In this document: positions 1 through 7,678 of the stretch, one piece after another
How the letters are laid out: each line of letters begins with the position of its first letter
Numbering within the stretch: position 1 is the stretch's first letter
From: Streptosporangium sp. NBC_01495
GTDB lineage: Bacteria; Actinomycetota; Actinomycetes; Streptosporangiales; Streptosporangiaceae
Direction of reading: 5' to 3'
NCBI RefSeq assembly: GCF_036250735.1
Contig: NZ_CP109430.1
Coordinates: 9,424,001 to 9,488,000, forward strand
Length of the DNA: 64,000 bases
Program-made: the position numbers and the translations under genes
The notes under the pieces: model-generated
What the model was told of the DNA's origin: nothing
The model's database searches: none
What the model saw: only the letters and a program-made list of their open reading frames with translations

Positions 1-576
1 CATGGCGAGCAGCGCGGCGCCGAAGCCGAAGCCCTCCAGCACGGCCGGGGCGTCGCCCCCGTAGGTGATCACCACCACGGCCGCGCCGAGGAGGCCGAGG
101 CCAACGGTGATCATTCCGGCCACGCCGCCGGTGCGGAAGGCGATCCGCATGGCGACCTTCTCACCGGCCGTGCGGGCCGCGGCGGCGACGCGGACGTTGC
201 CTCGGACCGCCAGCCACATGCCGATGAATCCGGTGAGCGCGGAGAACAGCGCGCCGACGACGAAGAACGCCGATCTGCCGATCCTCACGCTGGTCGTCTC
301 GGCCGGGAGAAGATACAGCAGGAACGGGATCAGAATGACGAACAACGCGAGCGTCCGGAACTGCCGCGTAAGATACGCGGAAGCCCCTTCCTGGACGGCT
401 CTCGCGATGTTCTGCATGCGTTCGGTGCCTTGATCGGCGGCCAGCACCTCCCGCACCAACGTGCTGGCGACGGCGAGTGCGAGCAGGGCGACGGCGGCGA
501 CCACGATCACGATGGTGGAGTGGTAACCACTCAGGGATACCGCTGGCTCTGCAGCGGCGAGATGGAGCACAGACAT
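1..576 (-). CDS. hppA: Membrane-bound proton-translocating pyrophosphatase, N-terminal part
   Basis: H+-PPases couple hydrolysis of cytoplasmic pyrophosphate to proton export across the membrane. Only the first 192 codons are in the window; the reading frame runs off the left edge. The protein opens with MSVLHLAAAEP, then a first membrane helix rich in Val/Ala/Ile, the segment DQGTERMQNIARAVQEGASA that is typical of the family (EGA after the first helix), and further hydrophobic helices. The ATG at 574-576 follows an AAGGAGAG ribosome site at 581-588. The full family is about 700-800 residues. Its position after the bldG operon matches the Streptomyces order, which supports the call. The identity is secure; the rest of the gene cannot be judged. 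Confidence 0.93.
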   Translation of the reverse strand, partial: MSVLHLAAAEPAVSLSGYHSTIVIVVAAVALLALAVASTLVREVLAADQGTERMQNIARAVQEGASAYLTRQFRTLALFVILIPFLLYLLPAETTSVRIGRSAFFVVGALFSALTGFIGMWLAVRGNVRVAAAARTAGEKVAMRIAFRTGGVAGMITVGLGLLGAAVVVITYGGDAPAVLEGFGFGAALLAM

Positions 577-1328
577 CCGACTCTCCTTGGCAAGACGGGA
601 ACACGTCCTGCCCGGAGTGCGCTGCGGTGAGTGTTAGGCGGCTGGAGCGGCGCACATCCGGGATGGTTGGCAGTGCCGCTTCCAGTTGCAGACCCCCACG
701 GAGTGCGGCTCGCGTGCGGGCCGCTCCGAAGGATAAACCTTGGCCGGTTCCGGGAGTCTACGCAGCGACGACGCGGATATGAAGTCTCTGCCCAGGTCCA
801 ATTGACGGCACGACCGGTGCCTCTCGGCGCCCGACCTGCTTATGAGGTCATTTCACCCGTCACACCTGTCCCTCGACCCCTGTTTCTCCCCAGTTTCAGG
901 CAAGAAACATCCAAATTAAGTTTTGACCGAAATTGAGATCCCCTCGGGGAACGACCGGGCGCGCCACGGAAGATCATCCGGCTGACGGCCACCCCTCCGA
1001 ACGCGTCCACGTGAACGCCATCGGCGCCCCTTCGACCGGACGACGACCAGCCCTCCCCGACCGAACCGCAGACGGCCCTCCGGCCAGGCGACAGGCTGTC
1101 CTCCCGGCGAACAACCGGGCATGTCCATGTGGACGTCACAGGCGTCCGGTCAGGCGGCCGTTCGCCCTCCCCAACCGCACCGGCGCCCCTCCCACCGGGC
1201 GACGCCCGTCCTCCCCGCTTCCCGACGAACAACCGGGCATGTCCGCGTGACTCACCGGCCGCGTACCCTCCCCAACGAACAGCCGGGCGCGTCCACATGG
1301 ACACGCCCGGCCGCCGAAGTCTTCTTTG
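577..1328. other. Intergenic region with repeats between hppA and the bldG operon
   Basis: No convincing gene is visible; the open frames here lack ribosome sites and family features. Positions 577-940 are ordinary upstream sequence of hppA. Positions about 949-1310 hold a degenerate repeat family described separately. The hppA promoter and the terminator of the bldG operon must both lie here. Confidence 0.6.
949..1310. repeat. Degenerate repeat family with palindromic core
   Basis: Four copies of a GAACRACCGGGCRYGTCC-like motif start near 949, 1109, 1227 and 1277. Two of them continue into GTCCATGTGGAC (1123-1134) and GTCCACATGGAC (1291-1302), which are reverse complements of each other. 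A related GTCCACGTGAAC lies at about 1006. Between copies, the sequence repeats a looser C/G-rich unit. The function is unknown; the repeats may form the terminator region of the bldG operon or be a small genome-specific repeat. Confidence 0.55.
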
Positions 1329-1781
1329 TCAGACCGGAGACATTCCGTTCGTCGCCGCCGGCCAGCTCATGCGAATGCACATGCCCTTCTGGCTCGGGTA
1401 GACCTGAACGTCGTCGGCCAGCCCCGCGATGACCGCGATGCCGAAACCGGCCATCAGGTCATCGGGAAGCTGCCCGAACGGATCGTCGAACCCCAGAAGG
1501 GCGCGATCATGCTCCAGCTCGTCACTATCGCTGGGGGCGGAGTCGGTGACTGTCACCTCGAAACGCCCCAAGTCATCACGTAGCTCGATCCGGATCGGCT
1601 CCCCCGGACAGTGGAGGCGATGTGCCTCCACGGCCCGTGAGCATGCCTCACCGACAGCGAGCCTTACCTCGTCCAGCAGCGACTCCTGCACGCCGGTGCG
1701 CCTGGCGATGGCCGTGGCGACCAGGCGTGCCGTCCGCACATGCGCGGGGAGAGCGCTGAACGTCAGCTCGACGGTAGCCAC
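1329..1781 (-). CDS. Anti-sigma factor, RsbW/SpoIIAB-type serine kinase, partner of BldG
   Basis: A 150-residue GHKL-fold ATPase of the kind that binds an RNA polymerase sigma factor and phosphorylates the anti-anti-sigma protein. Visible features are the N-box region (residues about 40-55, EVRLAVGEACSRAVEAH, where family members have E-x-x-x-N; here the Asn position reads Arg) and a Gly-containing C-terminal segment near residues 113-121 (MAGFGIAVIAGLADD). The GTG start at 1779-1781 lies only 2 bp after the bldG stop, so the two are translationally coupled. In Streptomyces the gene after bldG encodes a BldG-binding anti-sigma factor, and the arrangement is the same here. The changed N-box residue may mean weak or lost kinase activity. 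Confidence 0.85.
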   Translation of the reverse strand: MATVELTFSALPAHVRTARLVATAIARRTGVQESLLDEVRLAVGEACSRAVEAHRLHCPGEPIRIELRDDLGRFEVTVTDSAPSDSDELEHDRALLGFDDPFGQLPDDLMAGFGIAVIAGLADDVQVYPSQKGMCIRMSWPAATNGMSPV

Positions 1782-1783
1782 GA

Positions 1784-2134
1784 CTACTTGTCTCGACCGT
1801 GAGCTTCCTTGGCCTCGTCGACCGAGGCGTAGATCCCGAAGACCTTTGTCAGTCCGGTGATCCGGAAAATCTTCAAGATGCGCTCCTGGGTGCAGACAAG
1901 CTCCAGTGAGCCATCGTGCGCCCTAACTCGCTTGAGCCCGCCGACCAGGACACCAAGGCCCGTGGAGTCAAGGAAGTCGACCTTCTCCATGTTGACGAGC
2001 AGGTGGAAATTCCCCTTGTTGACCAGGTCGATCAGGAGCTCACGCAATCTGGGCGCGGTGTAGACATCGATCTCACCCTCGACCTCAACGATGGTGAGAC
2101 GGTCCTCGGAATGGTGGTCCAACTTCAGATCCAC
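1784..2134 (-). CDS. bldG: Anti-anti-sigma factor BldG
   Basis: A 116-residue STAS-domain protein. The segments GEIDVYTAPRLRE, DFLDSTGLGVLVGGLKR and RILKIFRITGLTKVF are nearly identical to Streptomyces BldG, which controls morphological differentiation and antibiotic production. The phosphorylatable serine is in DSTGLG (residue about 57). A longer frame extends upstream, but the GTG at 2132-2134 has a GGAGG site at the right spacing and gives VDLKLDHH, matching the family start. It is cotranscribed with the anti-sigma gene downstream. Upstream and divergent is the DECH helicase, as in Streptomyces. Confidence 0.94.
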   Translation of the reverse strand: MDLKLDHHSEDRLTIVEVEGEIDVYTAPRLRELLIDLVNKGNFHLLVNMEKVDFLDSTGLGVLVGGLKRVRAHDGSLELVCTQERILKIFRITGLTKVFGIYASVDEAKEAHGRDK

Positions 2135-2307
2135 AGATCCTCCAGCGCCTTGCCTGCGAAAGTACCGATTCGAGCATGCCTTCCTGGGACCGGATGACCC
2201 CCGGACGACAAGCCCCGACGCGCGGCATTCAACCATGCGTACGCTCAGTGTCTATACGAAATCACGATTCCCGGCGACTCTGCCCACAGATGTGAGACTG
2301 GAAACCA

Positions 2308-4812
2308 GTGACCCCGCCCTCATCCTCGCCCCTCAGAGCGGGCACCGCCCTCAGCCGCCTCCTCGACGTTCCCGCACGTCGGGAGCGTGTGACCCACGTG
2401 GAGCACGTTCCCGCACGTCAGGCCGGTGAGACCCGATGGCCCGACTGGGTCGACCAGCGGCTGGTTACGCGCTGGGCGAACCACGGTATTTCCGGCCTGT
2501 GGCCACATCAGGCCGAGGCCGCGGACCTGGTCCACCGTGGCCAAAACGTGATCATCTCCACAGGGACCGCGTCGGGCAAGTCCCTCTCCTACCTGGTCCC
2601 GGCGCTCTCCTCGATACTCGACGGCGGCACGATCCTCTACCTGTCGCCCAGCAAGGCTCTGGCCGCCGACCAACTCCGCGCGCTGCGCGAGCTCGACCCT
2701 CCCGGGCTCCGGGCCGCCACCTACGACGGCGACACCTCCTTCGAGGAGAGGGCCTGGGTGCGCAAGCACGCCAACTACGTCCTCACCAACCCGGACATGC
2801 TCCACCGCGGCCTGCTGCCCCGTCACGCCCAGTGGTCGCTCTTCTGGCGGCGGCTCCGGATGGTCGTCGTGGACGAGTGCCACGGCTACCGGGGCGTGTT
2901 CGGCTCCCACGTCGCGCAGATCCTGCGCCGCCTGCGCCGGATCTGCGCGCGCTACGGCTCCCGCCCGACGTTTCTGCTCTCCTCCGCGACGGCCAACGAG
3001 CCGGGGATCTTCGCGAGGCGCCTGACGGGCCTCCAGATGGCCGAGGTGACCACGGACACCTCGCCCCGGGGCGCGACCACCTTCGCGCTGTGGGAGCCAC
3101 CCCTGACCGATCTGCGCGGCGAGGGCGGCGCCCCTGTCCGTCGGCCCGCGACCGCCGAGAGCGCGGACCTCCTGGCCGACCTCGTCGCCTCCGACGTGCG
3201 GACCCTGGCCTTCGTCCGCTCCCGCAGGGCCGCCGAGACTGTGGCCCTCACCACGCGGGCCAAGCTCCAGGACCTCGTCGCCGACGGGGAGGCGCCCGCG
3301 GACCTGCCCGGCAAGGTGGCGGCCTACCGGGCGGGATACCTGGCCGAAGATCGCAGGAGCCTGGAAAGGGCCCTGCGCTCCGGCGAACTGCTCGGCCTGG
3401 CGACGACCAACGCGCTGGAACTCGGGGTCGACGTCTCCGGACTGGACGCCGTGCTCATCGCGGGATGGCCGGGAACCCGCGCCTCCCTCTGGCAGCAGGC
3501 CGGGCGGGCCGGGCGGGACGGCCAGGACGCGCTGGCGGTGCTGATCGCCAGGGACGACCCCCTGGACACCTACCTCGTCCACCACCCGGAAGCCCTGTTC
3601 GGCCGTCCCGTGGAGACGATCGTGCTCGACCCCGGCAACCCGTACGTGCTGGGGCCCCACCTGTGCGCGGCGGCGGCCGAGATCCCGCTCACCCACGACG
3701 AGCTGGACATCTTCGGCCCGACCACCAAGGAGGTGCTCGCGGATCTGGTCGGGGACGGCCTGCTCAGGGAACGCGCCGCGGGCTGGTTCTGGACCAGCCG
3801 GGGACGCGCCACCGACCTCGCCGACATCCGGGGAGCGGGCGCCGCGCCCGTCCAGGTCGTCGAGATGTCCACCGGGCGGCTGCTCGGCACCGTGGACGAA
3901 CCCTCGGCGCACTCGGCCGTGCACACCGGCGCCGTCTACGTGCACCAGGGGGAGACGTTCCTGGTGGCCGAGCTCGACCTGGAGGCGGGGGTCGCGCTGG
4001 TCGAGGCCGGGACTCCCGACTACACGACCTTCGCCAGGGATGTCACCGACATCTCCGTCATCGAGTCCCTTCGCTCGCACCCCCTCGGGCAGGGAGAGCT
4101 CCATTTCGGCGCGGTCGAGGTGACGAGCCAGGTCGTGGCCTATCTCAAGCGCCGGGCCCAGAGCGGCGAGCTCATGGGGGACGAGCCCCTCGACCTGCCC
4201 CCGCGCACGCTGCGGACCCGCGCCGTCTGGTGGACGCTGCCCATCTCGGCGATCATCCCCCTGGCCGAGGAGGGCCTGGACCTCGGCGGCGCCGCGCACG
4301 CGGCCGAACACGCCTCCATCGGCCTGCTGCCGCTCTTCGCGACCTGCGACCGCTGGGACATCGGGGGTGTCTCCACCGAACTCCACCCCGACACCGGGCT
4401 GCTCACCGTCTTCGTCTACGACGGCCATGAGGGGGGCGCCGGTTTCGCCGAACGTGGTTACGCCCGAGCGCGCGACTGGCTCACGGCCACCCGCGAGGCC
4501 ATCGCCTCCTGCGAGTGCGAACGCGGCTGCCCGTCGTGCATCCAGTCTCCCAAGTGCGGCAACGGCAACGAACCCCTCGACAAGGCCGGAGCCCTCCGGC
4601 TTCTCGCCGTTCTGCTCTCCCCAGACACCACGGACACTGCGGACACTGCGGACACTGCCCTGCTCTCTCAAAACACCATGGACGCGCCCCTGCTCCCCGC
4701 AGACACCGCGGACACTGCGGACACCGCGGACACCGCGGACGCGCCCCTGCTCCCCGCGGACACCGCGGACGTGACAGCCGGGAGGGCCACCGGAGTGACG
4801 GACGGCGGATGA
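2308..4812 (+). CDS. DEAD/DEAH-box helicase of the helicase/secretion neighbourhood (MrfA/YprA-like, DUF1998)
   Basis: An 834-residue superfamily 2 helicase. Walker A reads STGTASGKS (residues about 83-91), motif II is DECH, motif III SSAT, and motif VI QQAGRAGRDGQ. Near the C-terminus is the DUF1998 cysteine cluster (CECERGCPSC...C), which is metal-binding in relatives such as Bacillus MrfA, a repair helicase. The last about 65 residues are low-complexity DTADTADTA/APLLPADTAD repeats (4620-4785) absent from most relatives. The family is known to sit next to Tad-like secretion genes in actinobacteria, as here. The GTG at 2308 is chosen because the coding signal begins there; its ribosome site is weak and a start near codon 20 is possible. 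Confidence 0.9.
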   Translation: MTPPSSSPLRAGTALSRLLDVPARRERVTHVEHVPARQAGETRWPDWVDQRLVTRWANHGISGLWPHQAEAADLVHRGQNVIISTGTASGKSLSYLVPALSSILDGGTILYLSPSKALAADQLRALRELDPPGLRAATYDGDTSFEERAWVRKHANYVLTNPDMLHRGLLPRHAQWSLFWRRLRMVVVDECHGYRGVFGSHVAQILRRLRRICARYGSRPTFLLSSATANEPGIFARRLTGLQMAEVTTDTSPRGATTFALWEPPLTDLRGEGGAPVRRPATAESADLLADLVASDVRTLAFVRSRRAAETVALTTRAKLQDLVADGEAPADLPGKVAAYRAGYLAEDRRSLERALRSGELLGLATTNALELGVDVSGLDAVLIAGWPGTRASLWQQAGRAGRDGQDALAVLIARDDPLDTYLVHHPEALFGRPVETIVLDPGNPYVLGPHLCAAAAEIPLTHDELDIFGPTTKEVLADLVGDGLLRERAAGWFWTSRGRATDLADIRGAGAAPVQVVEMSTGRLLGTVDEPSAHSAVHTGAVYVHQGETFLVAELDLEAGVALVEAGTPDYTTFARDVTDISVIESLRSHPLGQGELHFGAVEVTSQVVAYLKRRAQSGELMGDEPLDLPPRTLRTRAVWWTLPISAIIPLAEEGLDLGGAAHAAEHASIGLLPLFATCDRWDIGGVSTELHPDTGLLTVFVYDGHEGGAGFAERGYARARDWLTATREAIASCECERGCPSCIQSPKCGNGNEPLDKAGALRLLAVLLSPDTTDTADTADTALLSQNTMDAPLLPADTADTADTADTADAPLLPADTADVTAGRATGVTDGG
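4620..4785. repeat. 9-bp coding tandem repeats in the helicase tail
   Basis: GACACYGCG units encode Asp-Thr-Ala triplets in three blocks, separated by a longer APLLPADTA unit that occurs twice. The frame is kept throughout, so copy-number change would only lengthen the tail. Confidence 0.8.
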
Positions 4813-4843
4813 GCCCTTCCCAGCTGCTTTCGTCAGCCCGTCG

Positions 4844-5587
4844 TCAAGGGCCGGGATCAGCGATGTGAACGGGTCCCGCACGTGCCCTGGAGGTGATCGC
4901 CACCGGCCCCTTCAGGGGAAGCGAGATCTCCATGGCCACCTCGATGTCCGCGATGCCGCCATCACTCAGAGAACAGCGGGTGACCCTGGCCTCGTTGTCC
5001 ACGGCGAGCGAGGAGGCCCTCAGACAGCTTCGGCCCGGATCCGCGAAGGCCAGCTTGGCGGCGGCGAGCGCGCTCAGGTCGGCGGCACTCTGCGCCCGGT
5101 GGCGCGCGACCCTGGCCATGCCCGCGAACACGACCGCCACCGCGACCGCGAAGACCAGCGCCATGAGCCCGACCGTCCAGATCGTCGCCGACCCCCGCTG
5201 CGCGTTCGCCCTGCCCGTGCCGCCCTCACTCCTCGCATCCGTGCCCGCCCCCACCTCACTCCTCGCGTCCGTGCCCGTGCCGCCCTCCCTCCTCACATCC
5301 GTGCCCGCCCCCACCTCACTCCTCGCATCCGTATCGGCCTCTCCACTCGTGTCCGTACTCGTATTCGTACCGACTTCCCGCTGTGCCACAGCCGCCTTCT
5401 CCCCTCGTCTCCTGGCCTGGCTCCGTCCGCCGGCCTGGTTTTCCGCTCGCCCCCTGGCCTTGCCTCGTCCCCCGGGCCTGGTTTCCCGCGTCTCCTGGTT
5501 GGCGCATGACTCGCGCCGCCACGGGCGCGGCCGGTAGCCGTCATGACGACTGCGGTTGTAGCCCCTGCGAGCCCGGTCACTGGCCAT
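4844..5587 (-). CDS. TadE/G-like secretion-neighbourhood protein with repeat-rich N-terminus
   Basis: A 247-residue protein. The conserved part is RGSATIWTVGLMALVFAVAV followed by GMARVARHRAQSAADLSALAAA, a membrane helix plus Tad pseudopilin-like segment seen in the TadE-like protein of the helicase/secretion neighbourhood. Before it lie about 120 hydrophilic residues, including four 10-residue repeats of the form DARSEVGAGT (5211-5330). The ATG at 5585-5587 lies 4 bp after the stop of the upstream tadE-like gene. Longer in-frame starts exist but would overlap that gene. It is the last gene of the minus-strand Tad-like operon and converges on the helicase with 31 bp between stops. Confidence 0.8.
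   Translation of the reverse strand: MASDRARRGYNRSRHDGYRPRPWRRESCANQETRETRPGGRGKARGRAENQAGGRSQARRRGEKAAVAQREVGTNTSTDTSGEADTDARSEVGAGTDVRREGGTGTDARSEVGAGTDARSEGGTGRANAQRGSATIWTVGLMALVFAVAVAVVFAGMARVARHRAQSAADLSALAAAKLAFADPGRSCLRASSLAVDNEARVTRCSLSDGGIADIEVAMEISLPLKGPVAITSRARAGPVHIADPGP
5211..5330. repeat. Four 30-bp coding tandem repeats in the TadE/G-like gene
   Basis: Units at 5211-5240, 5241-5270, 5271-5300 and 5301-5330 alternate between two variants, giving a 60-bp higher-order period. They encode the 10-residue repeats in the predicted extended N-terminal arm. Confidence 0.85.
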
Positions 5588-5591
5588 GGCC

Positions 5592-6038
5592 CTACCGCTC
5601 CAACCCCGGCTCGGTGATGGACACCGCGGTCGCGTGAACGGTGACGCCCGGGAGTGATGCACCCCAGCGAGGTCTGACGTTCACGGACACCTCCACCCTT
5701 GCCGTCTCCGCACTCCGGGTCACCGCGACCACGGCGCCCGCCGGAGCCACGGACAGGACACCGCCTCGAACCCGCTCAAGCGATTCGCCGCGGGAGGCGG
5801 CCCGTGCCCCGGCCCGCGCGGCGTCCACACACTCCAGCTGCGCCTCGACCGCCGCCACGGCCCACAGCCCGGCTCCCAGAACGACCATGAGGGCGGGCAG
5901 CGCCGCGGCCGTCTCCGCCGTCACCGACCCTCTGGACCTGCGGGAGCCGGACTGACGGAAGCCGGAACAGCGGAAACGGAGGCCGAACTGACGGGAGTCA
6001 GAGCGGAGGGCAGAGGTCACCGACGCCGGGAGGATCAT
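5592..6038 (-). CDS. TadE-like pseudopilin
   Basis: A 148-residue protein. Residues 37-66 read RGSVTAETAAALPALMVVL..., the TadE signature in which a short basic leader, a Glu at position 5 of the hydrophobic stretch and one membrane helix mark a type IV pilin-like prepilin. The C-terminal half is a small extracytoplasmic domain. Its ATG overlaps the stop of the DUF4244 gene (ATGA at 6035-6038), so translation is coupled. Expected role: minor pilin or assembly factor of the Tad-like apparatus encoded by the same operon. Confidence 0.82.
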   Translation of the reverse strand: MILPASVTSALRSDSRQFGLRFRCSGFRQSGSRRSRGSVTAETAAALPALMVVLGAGLWAVAAVEAQLECVDAARAGARAASRGESLERVRGGVLSVAPAGAVVAVTRSAETARVEVSVNVRPRWGASLPGVTVHATAVSITEPGLER

Positions 6039-6271
6039 CCGGCCACGGTGAGCGCCCGATTGATCAGAGCTGTGATCATCTGTTGAACGTCGGAACTCGT
6101 CACCACCTTGAAAAGGAGGGCGGCGAAAGCACAGGCGGCGATCGTTCCGACCGCGTACTCGGCGGTGGACATGCCTCGGTCACGGTGCGCGCCGGTGGTC
6201 AGCAGCGCCCATCGGGCACGCGGCCACCGTGACCAGTCGCGCCGCGCGTGAACAGCACTCGTTCGAGTCAT
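6035..6271 (-). CDS. DUF4244 family small pilin-like protein
   Basis: A 78-residue protein whose conserved part is RDRGMSTAEYAVGTIAACAFAALLFKVV. This resembles Flp pilins: Gly-Met cleavage context, TAEYA with Glu at position +5 and one membrane helix. It is the best candidate for the major structural subunit of the Tad-like system. The ATG at 6269-6271 follows an AGGAGGAGCGG ribosome site. A longer in-frame start at 6313 lacks one. A long hairpin lies between it and the upstream secretion genes, so it may be expressed at a different level from them. Confidence 0.82.
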   Translation of the reverse strand: MTRTSAVHARRDWSRWPRARWALLTTGAHRDRGMSTAEYAVGTIAACAFAALLFKVVTSSDVQQMITALINRALTVAG

Positions 6272-6385
6272 CCGCTCCTCCTGGAGATCTCCACCGGACC
6301 CACCGCCCGGCATCGGTCACGCCAGAGTTCTCCATACGCCCCGGGTGCCGCTGACCCGAACAGCATTCTGGGGAAAACCTTCGGG

Positions 6386-6555
6386 TTATCCACAGCCTGG
6401 AAGCAGAGAATGGCGGTGGAAAGCCTGAAACGGCTCCCTATGGCGAAAGGGAGCCGTTTCAGGCTCTAGATGGGGAAATTTCCAGAGGTATATCCACAGG
6501 GATCGCCACTTTTCTGTGGATAACCCCGTTTCGGCGGGGAAAAACCTGTGGATAA
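6386..6555. promoter_or_regulatory. Cluster of DnaA boxes
   Basis: Perfect TTATCCACA 9-mers occur at 6386-6394 (plus), 6515-6523 (minus) and 6547-6555 (minus), and an 8/9 match ATATCCACA at 6490-6498. Three perfect copies of an AT-leaning 9-mer in 170 bp of high-GC DNA is far from chance. The stretch is non-coding, between tadC and the pilin-like gene. Confidence 0.65.
6422..6465. terminator. Perfect 18-bp inverted repeat upstream of the pilin-like gene
   Basis: AGCCTGAAACGGCTCCCT at 6422-6439 pairs with 6448-6465 around an 8-nt loop. It lies after the tadC-like stop and before the DUF4244 gene. It could terminate most transcripts from the upstream secretion genes, or stabilise the 5' end of the pilin mRNA as intercistronic hairpins do in fimbrial operons. 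No U tract follows. Confidence 0.7.
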
Positions 6556-6556
6556 C

Positions 6557-7642
6557 CTAGGGAAGCAACACCTCACCTGCGAGACCGGCCACGACAGGGA
6601 TGATCCCGAGAAAGACGAAGGCGGGCAGGAAACACAGCCCCAGGGGAGCGACGACCTGGACCCCGACCCGCTGGGCGGCCGCCGACGACGCGGCACGAGC
6701 GGCGCGGCGGGAGTCGTCGGACAGCCTCGCGAGGACATCGGCCACCGGTGCACCGCTCAGCGCCGCCCGGCTCATGGCCCGAGCCAGAGGAGCGAGCGAG
6801 CGCTCGGAGGCCAGAGCCTGCCAGGCGCTCTCCGGAGCGGCTCCGAGCCTCAACTGGCCGCTCACCCAGGCCAGCCTCTCGCCCAGCGGCCCGCCGATCG
6901 CCTCCACCGTGACGTCGATGGCTCCGGTGACCGGCTGGCCGACGCGCAGGCAGGCGACCATGAGGTCGGCCGCCAGCGGCAGATCCGCCGTCACCCGCCG
7001 GCGTTCCTCGCGTATTTCGGATGGTTCCCGCCTTCGCAGGATCACCAGCGTGATCCAGAAACCGGCGATACCCGCGACCGCCCCCGGTAAGCCGCCCACG
7101 GCCAGGAACGCCGCCAGTCCGGGGGCGAGGGCGGCCGCAAGCTCGCCCCGGCCCGGCCGTCGCCTCTCCTTCGGCTCCTTCGGCTCGCGAGCCCTCCTTA
7201 CGGACGCATCACGGGCCTTCCTGTCGAACACATCGCGGGCCCCCCTCTCAGACGCATCGCGAACCGTGCTTGCGGACGTATCTCGAGCCACACCCGCCGA
7301 CGCGTCGCGAGCCGTGCCCGCGAACGCGTCGCGAGCCATTCGCACCGACGCGTCGCGAACGATTCGCGGTGGCGCACCGCGAATCGTTCGCACCGACACA
7401 TCACGAGCCGTTCGCGGTGGCGCACCGCGAATCGTTCGCGAGGAGGACTGCGGGGAGAGATCACGAGCCGTCCCCGTAGACGGGGAGAACACGGGTGCTT
7501 CGGCCTCCTGCCACATTCCCGGGAGCCCGGCCGAATGGGGTGAGCGCCGCACACGGTGGAGCCGGTCGATGGGTCCTCTCGGAGTGCTCCACAGCCGACC
7601 GGCGATTCCGGCGAGCACCACGGCCAGCAACAAGATGATCAT
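6557..7642 (-). CDS. TadC-like type II secretion F-domain protein
   Basis: A 361-residue inner-membrane platform protein of the Tad/type II secretion class. One N-terminal helix (residues 1-15) is followed by a linker, two helices around residues 170-205, the cytoplasmic GspF domain with RRVTADLPLAADLMVACLRVGQPV, and a C-terminal pair of helices (APLGLCFLPAFVFLGIIPVVAGL). Residues about 65-150 form an unusual arm of degenerate 8-residue repeats of the type xxARDASV. The start follows the tadB stop by 36 bp. TadC normally pairs with TadB to anchor the TadA ATPase. Confidence 0.85.
   Translation of the reverse strand: MIILLLAVVLAGIAGRLWSTPRGPIDRLHRVRRSPHSAGLPGMWQEAEAPVFSPSTGTARDLSPQSSSRTIRGAPPRTARDVSVRTIRGAPPRIVRDASVRMARDAFAGTARDASAGVARDTSASTVRDASERGARDVFDRKARDASVRRAREPKEPKERRRPGRGELAAALAPGLAAFLAVGGLPGAVAGIAGFWITLVILRRREPSEIREERRRVTADLPLAADLMVACLRVGQPVTGAIDVTVEAIGGPLGERLAWVSGQLRLGAAPESAWQALASERSLAPLARAMSRAALSGAPVADVLARLSDDSRRAARAASSAAAQRVGVQVVAPLGLCFLPAFVFLGIIPVVAGLAGEVLLP
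7195..7450. repeat. Degenerate 24-bp coding repeats in tadC-like gene
   Basis: About ten units encode 8-residue blocks such as RTARDVSV, RMARDAFA, GTARDASA, GVARDTSA and RKARDASV. An alternate unit, RTIRGAPP, appears twice. The arm is strongly basic/acidic and is predicted to be cytoplasmic. Confidence 0.75.
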
Positions 7643-7678
7643 TGTCTCTCCTCTTCACTTCCTGGCCGCGCGGGGACG

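Noticed and set aside
2320..4881. 853-codon minus-strand open frame opposite the helicase gene
   Set aside because: It mirrors the helicase, is low in hydrophobic order, and lacks any domain; it is the antisense shadow normal at high GC.
6500..6556. Chromosomal replication origin at the DnaA-box cluster
   Set aside because: No dnaA, dnaN, gyrase or rpmH genes nearby, no AT-rich unwinding element, and only four boxes.
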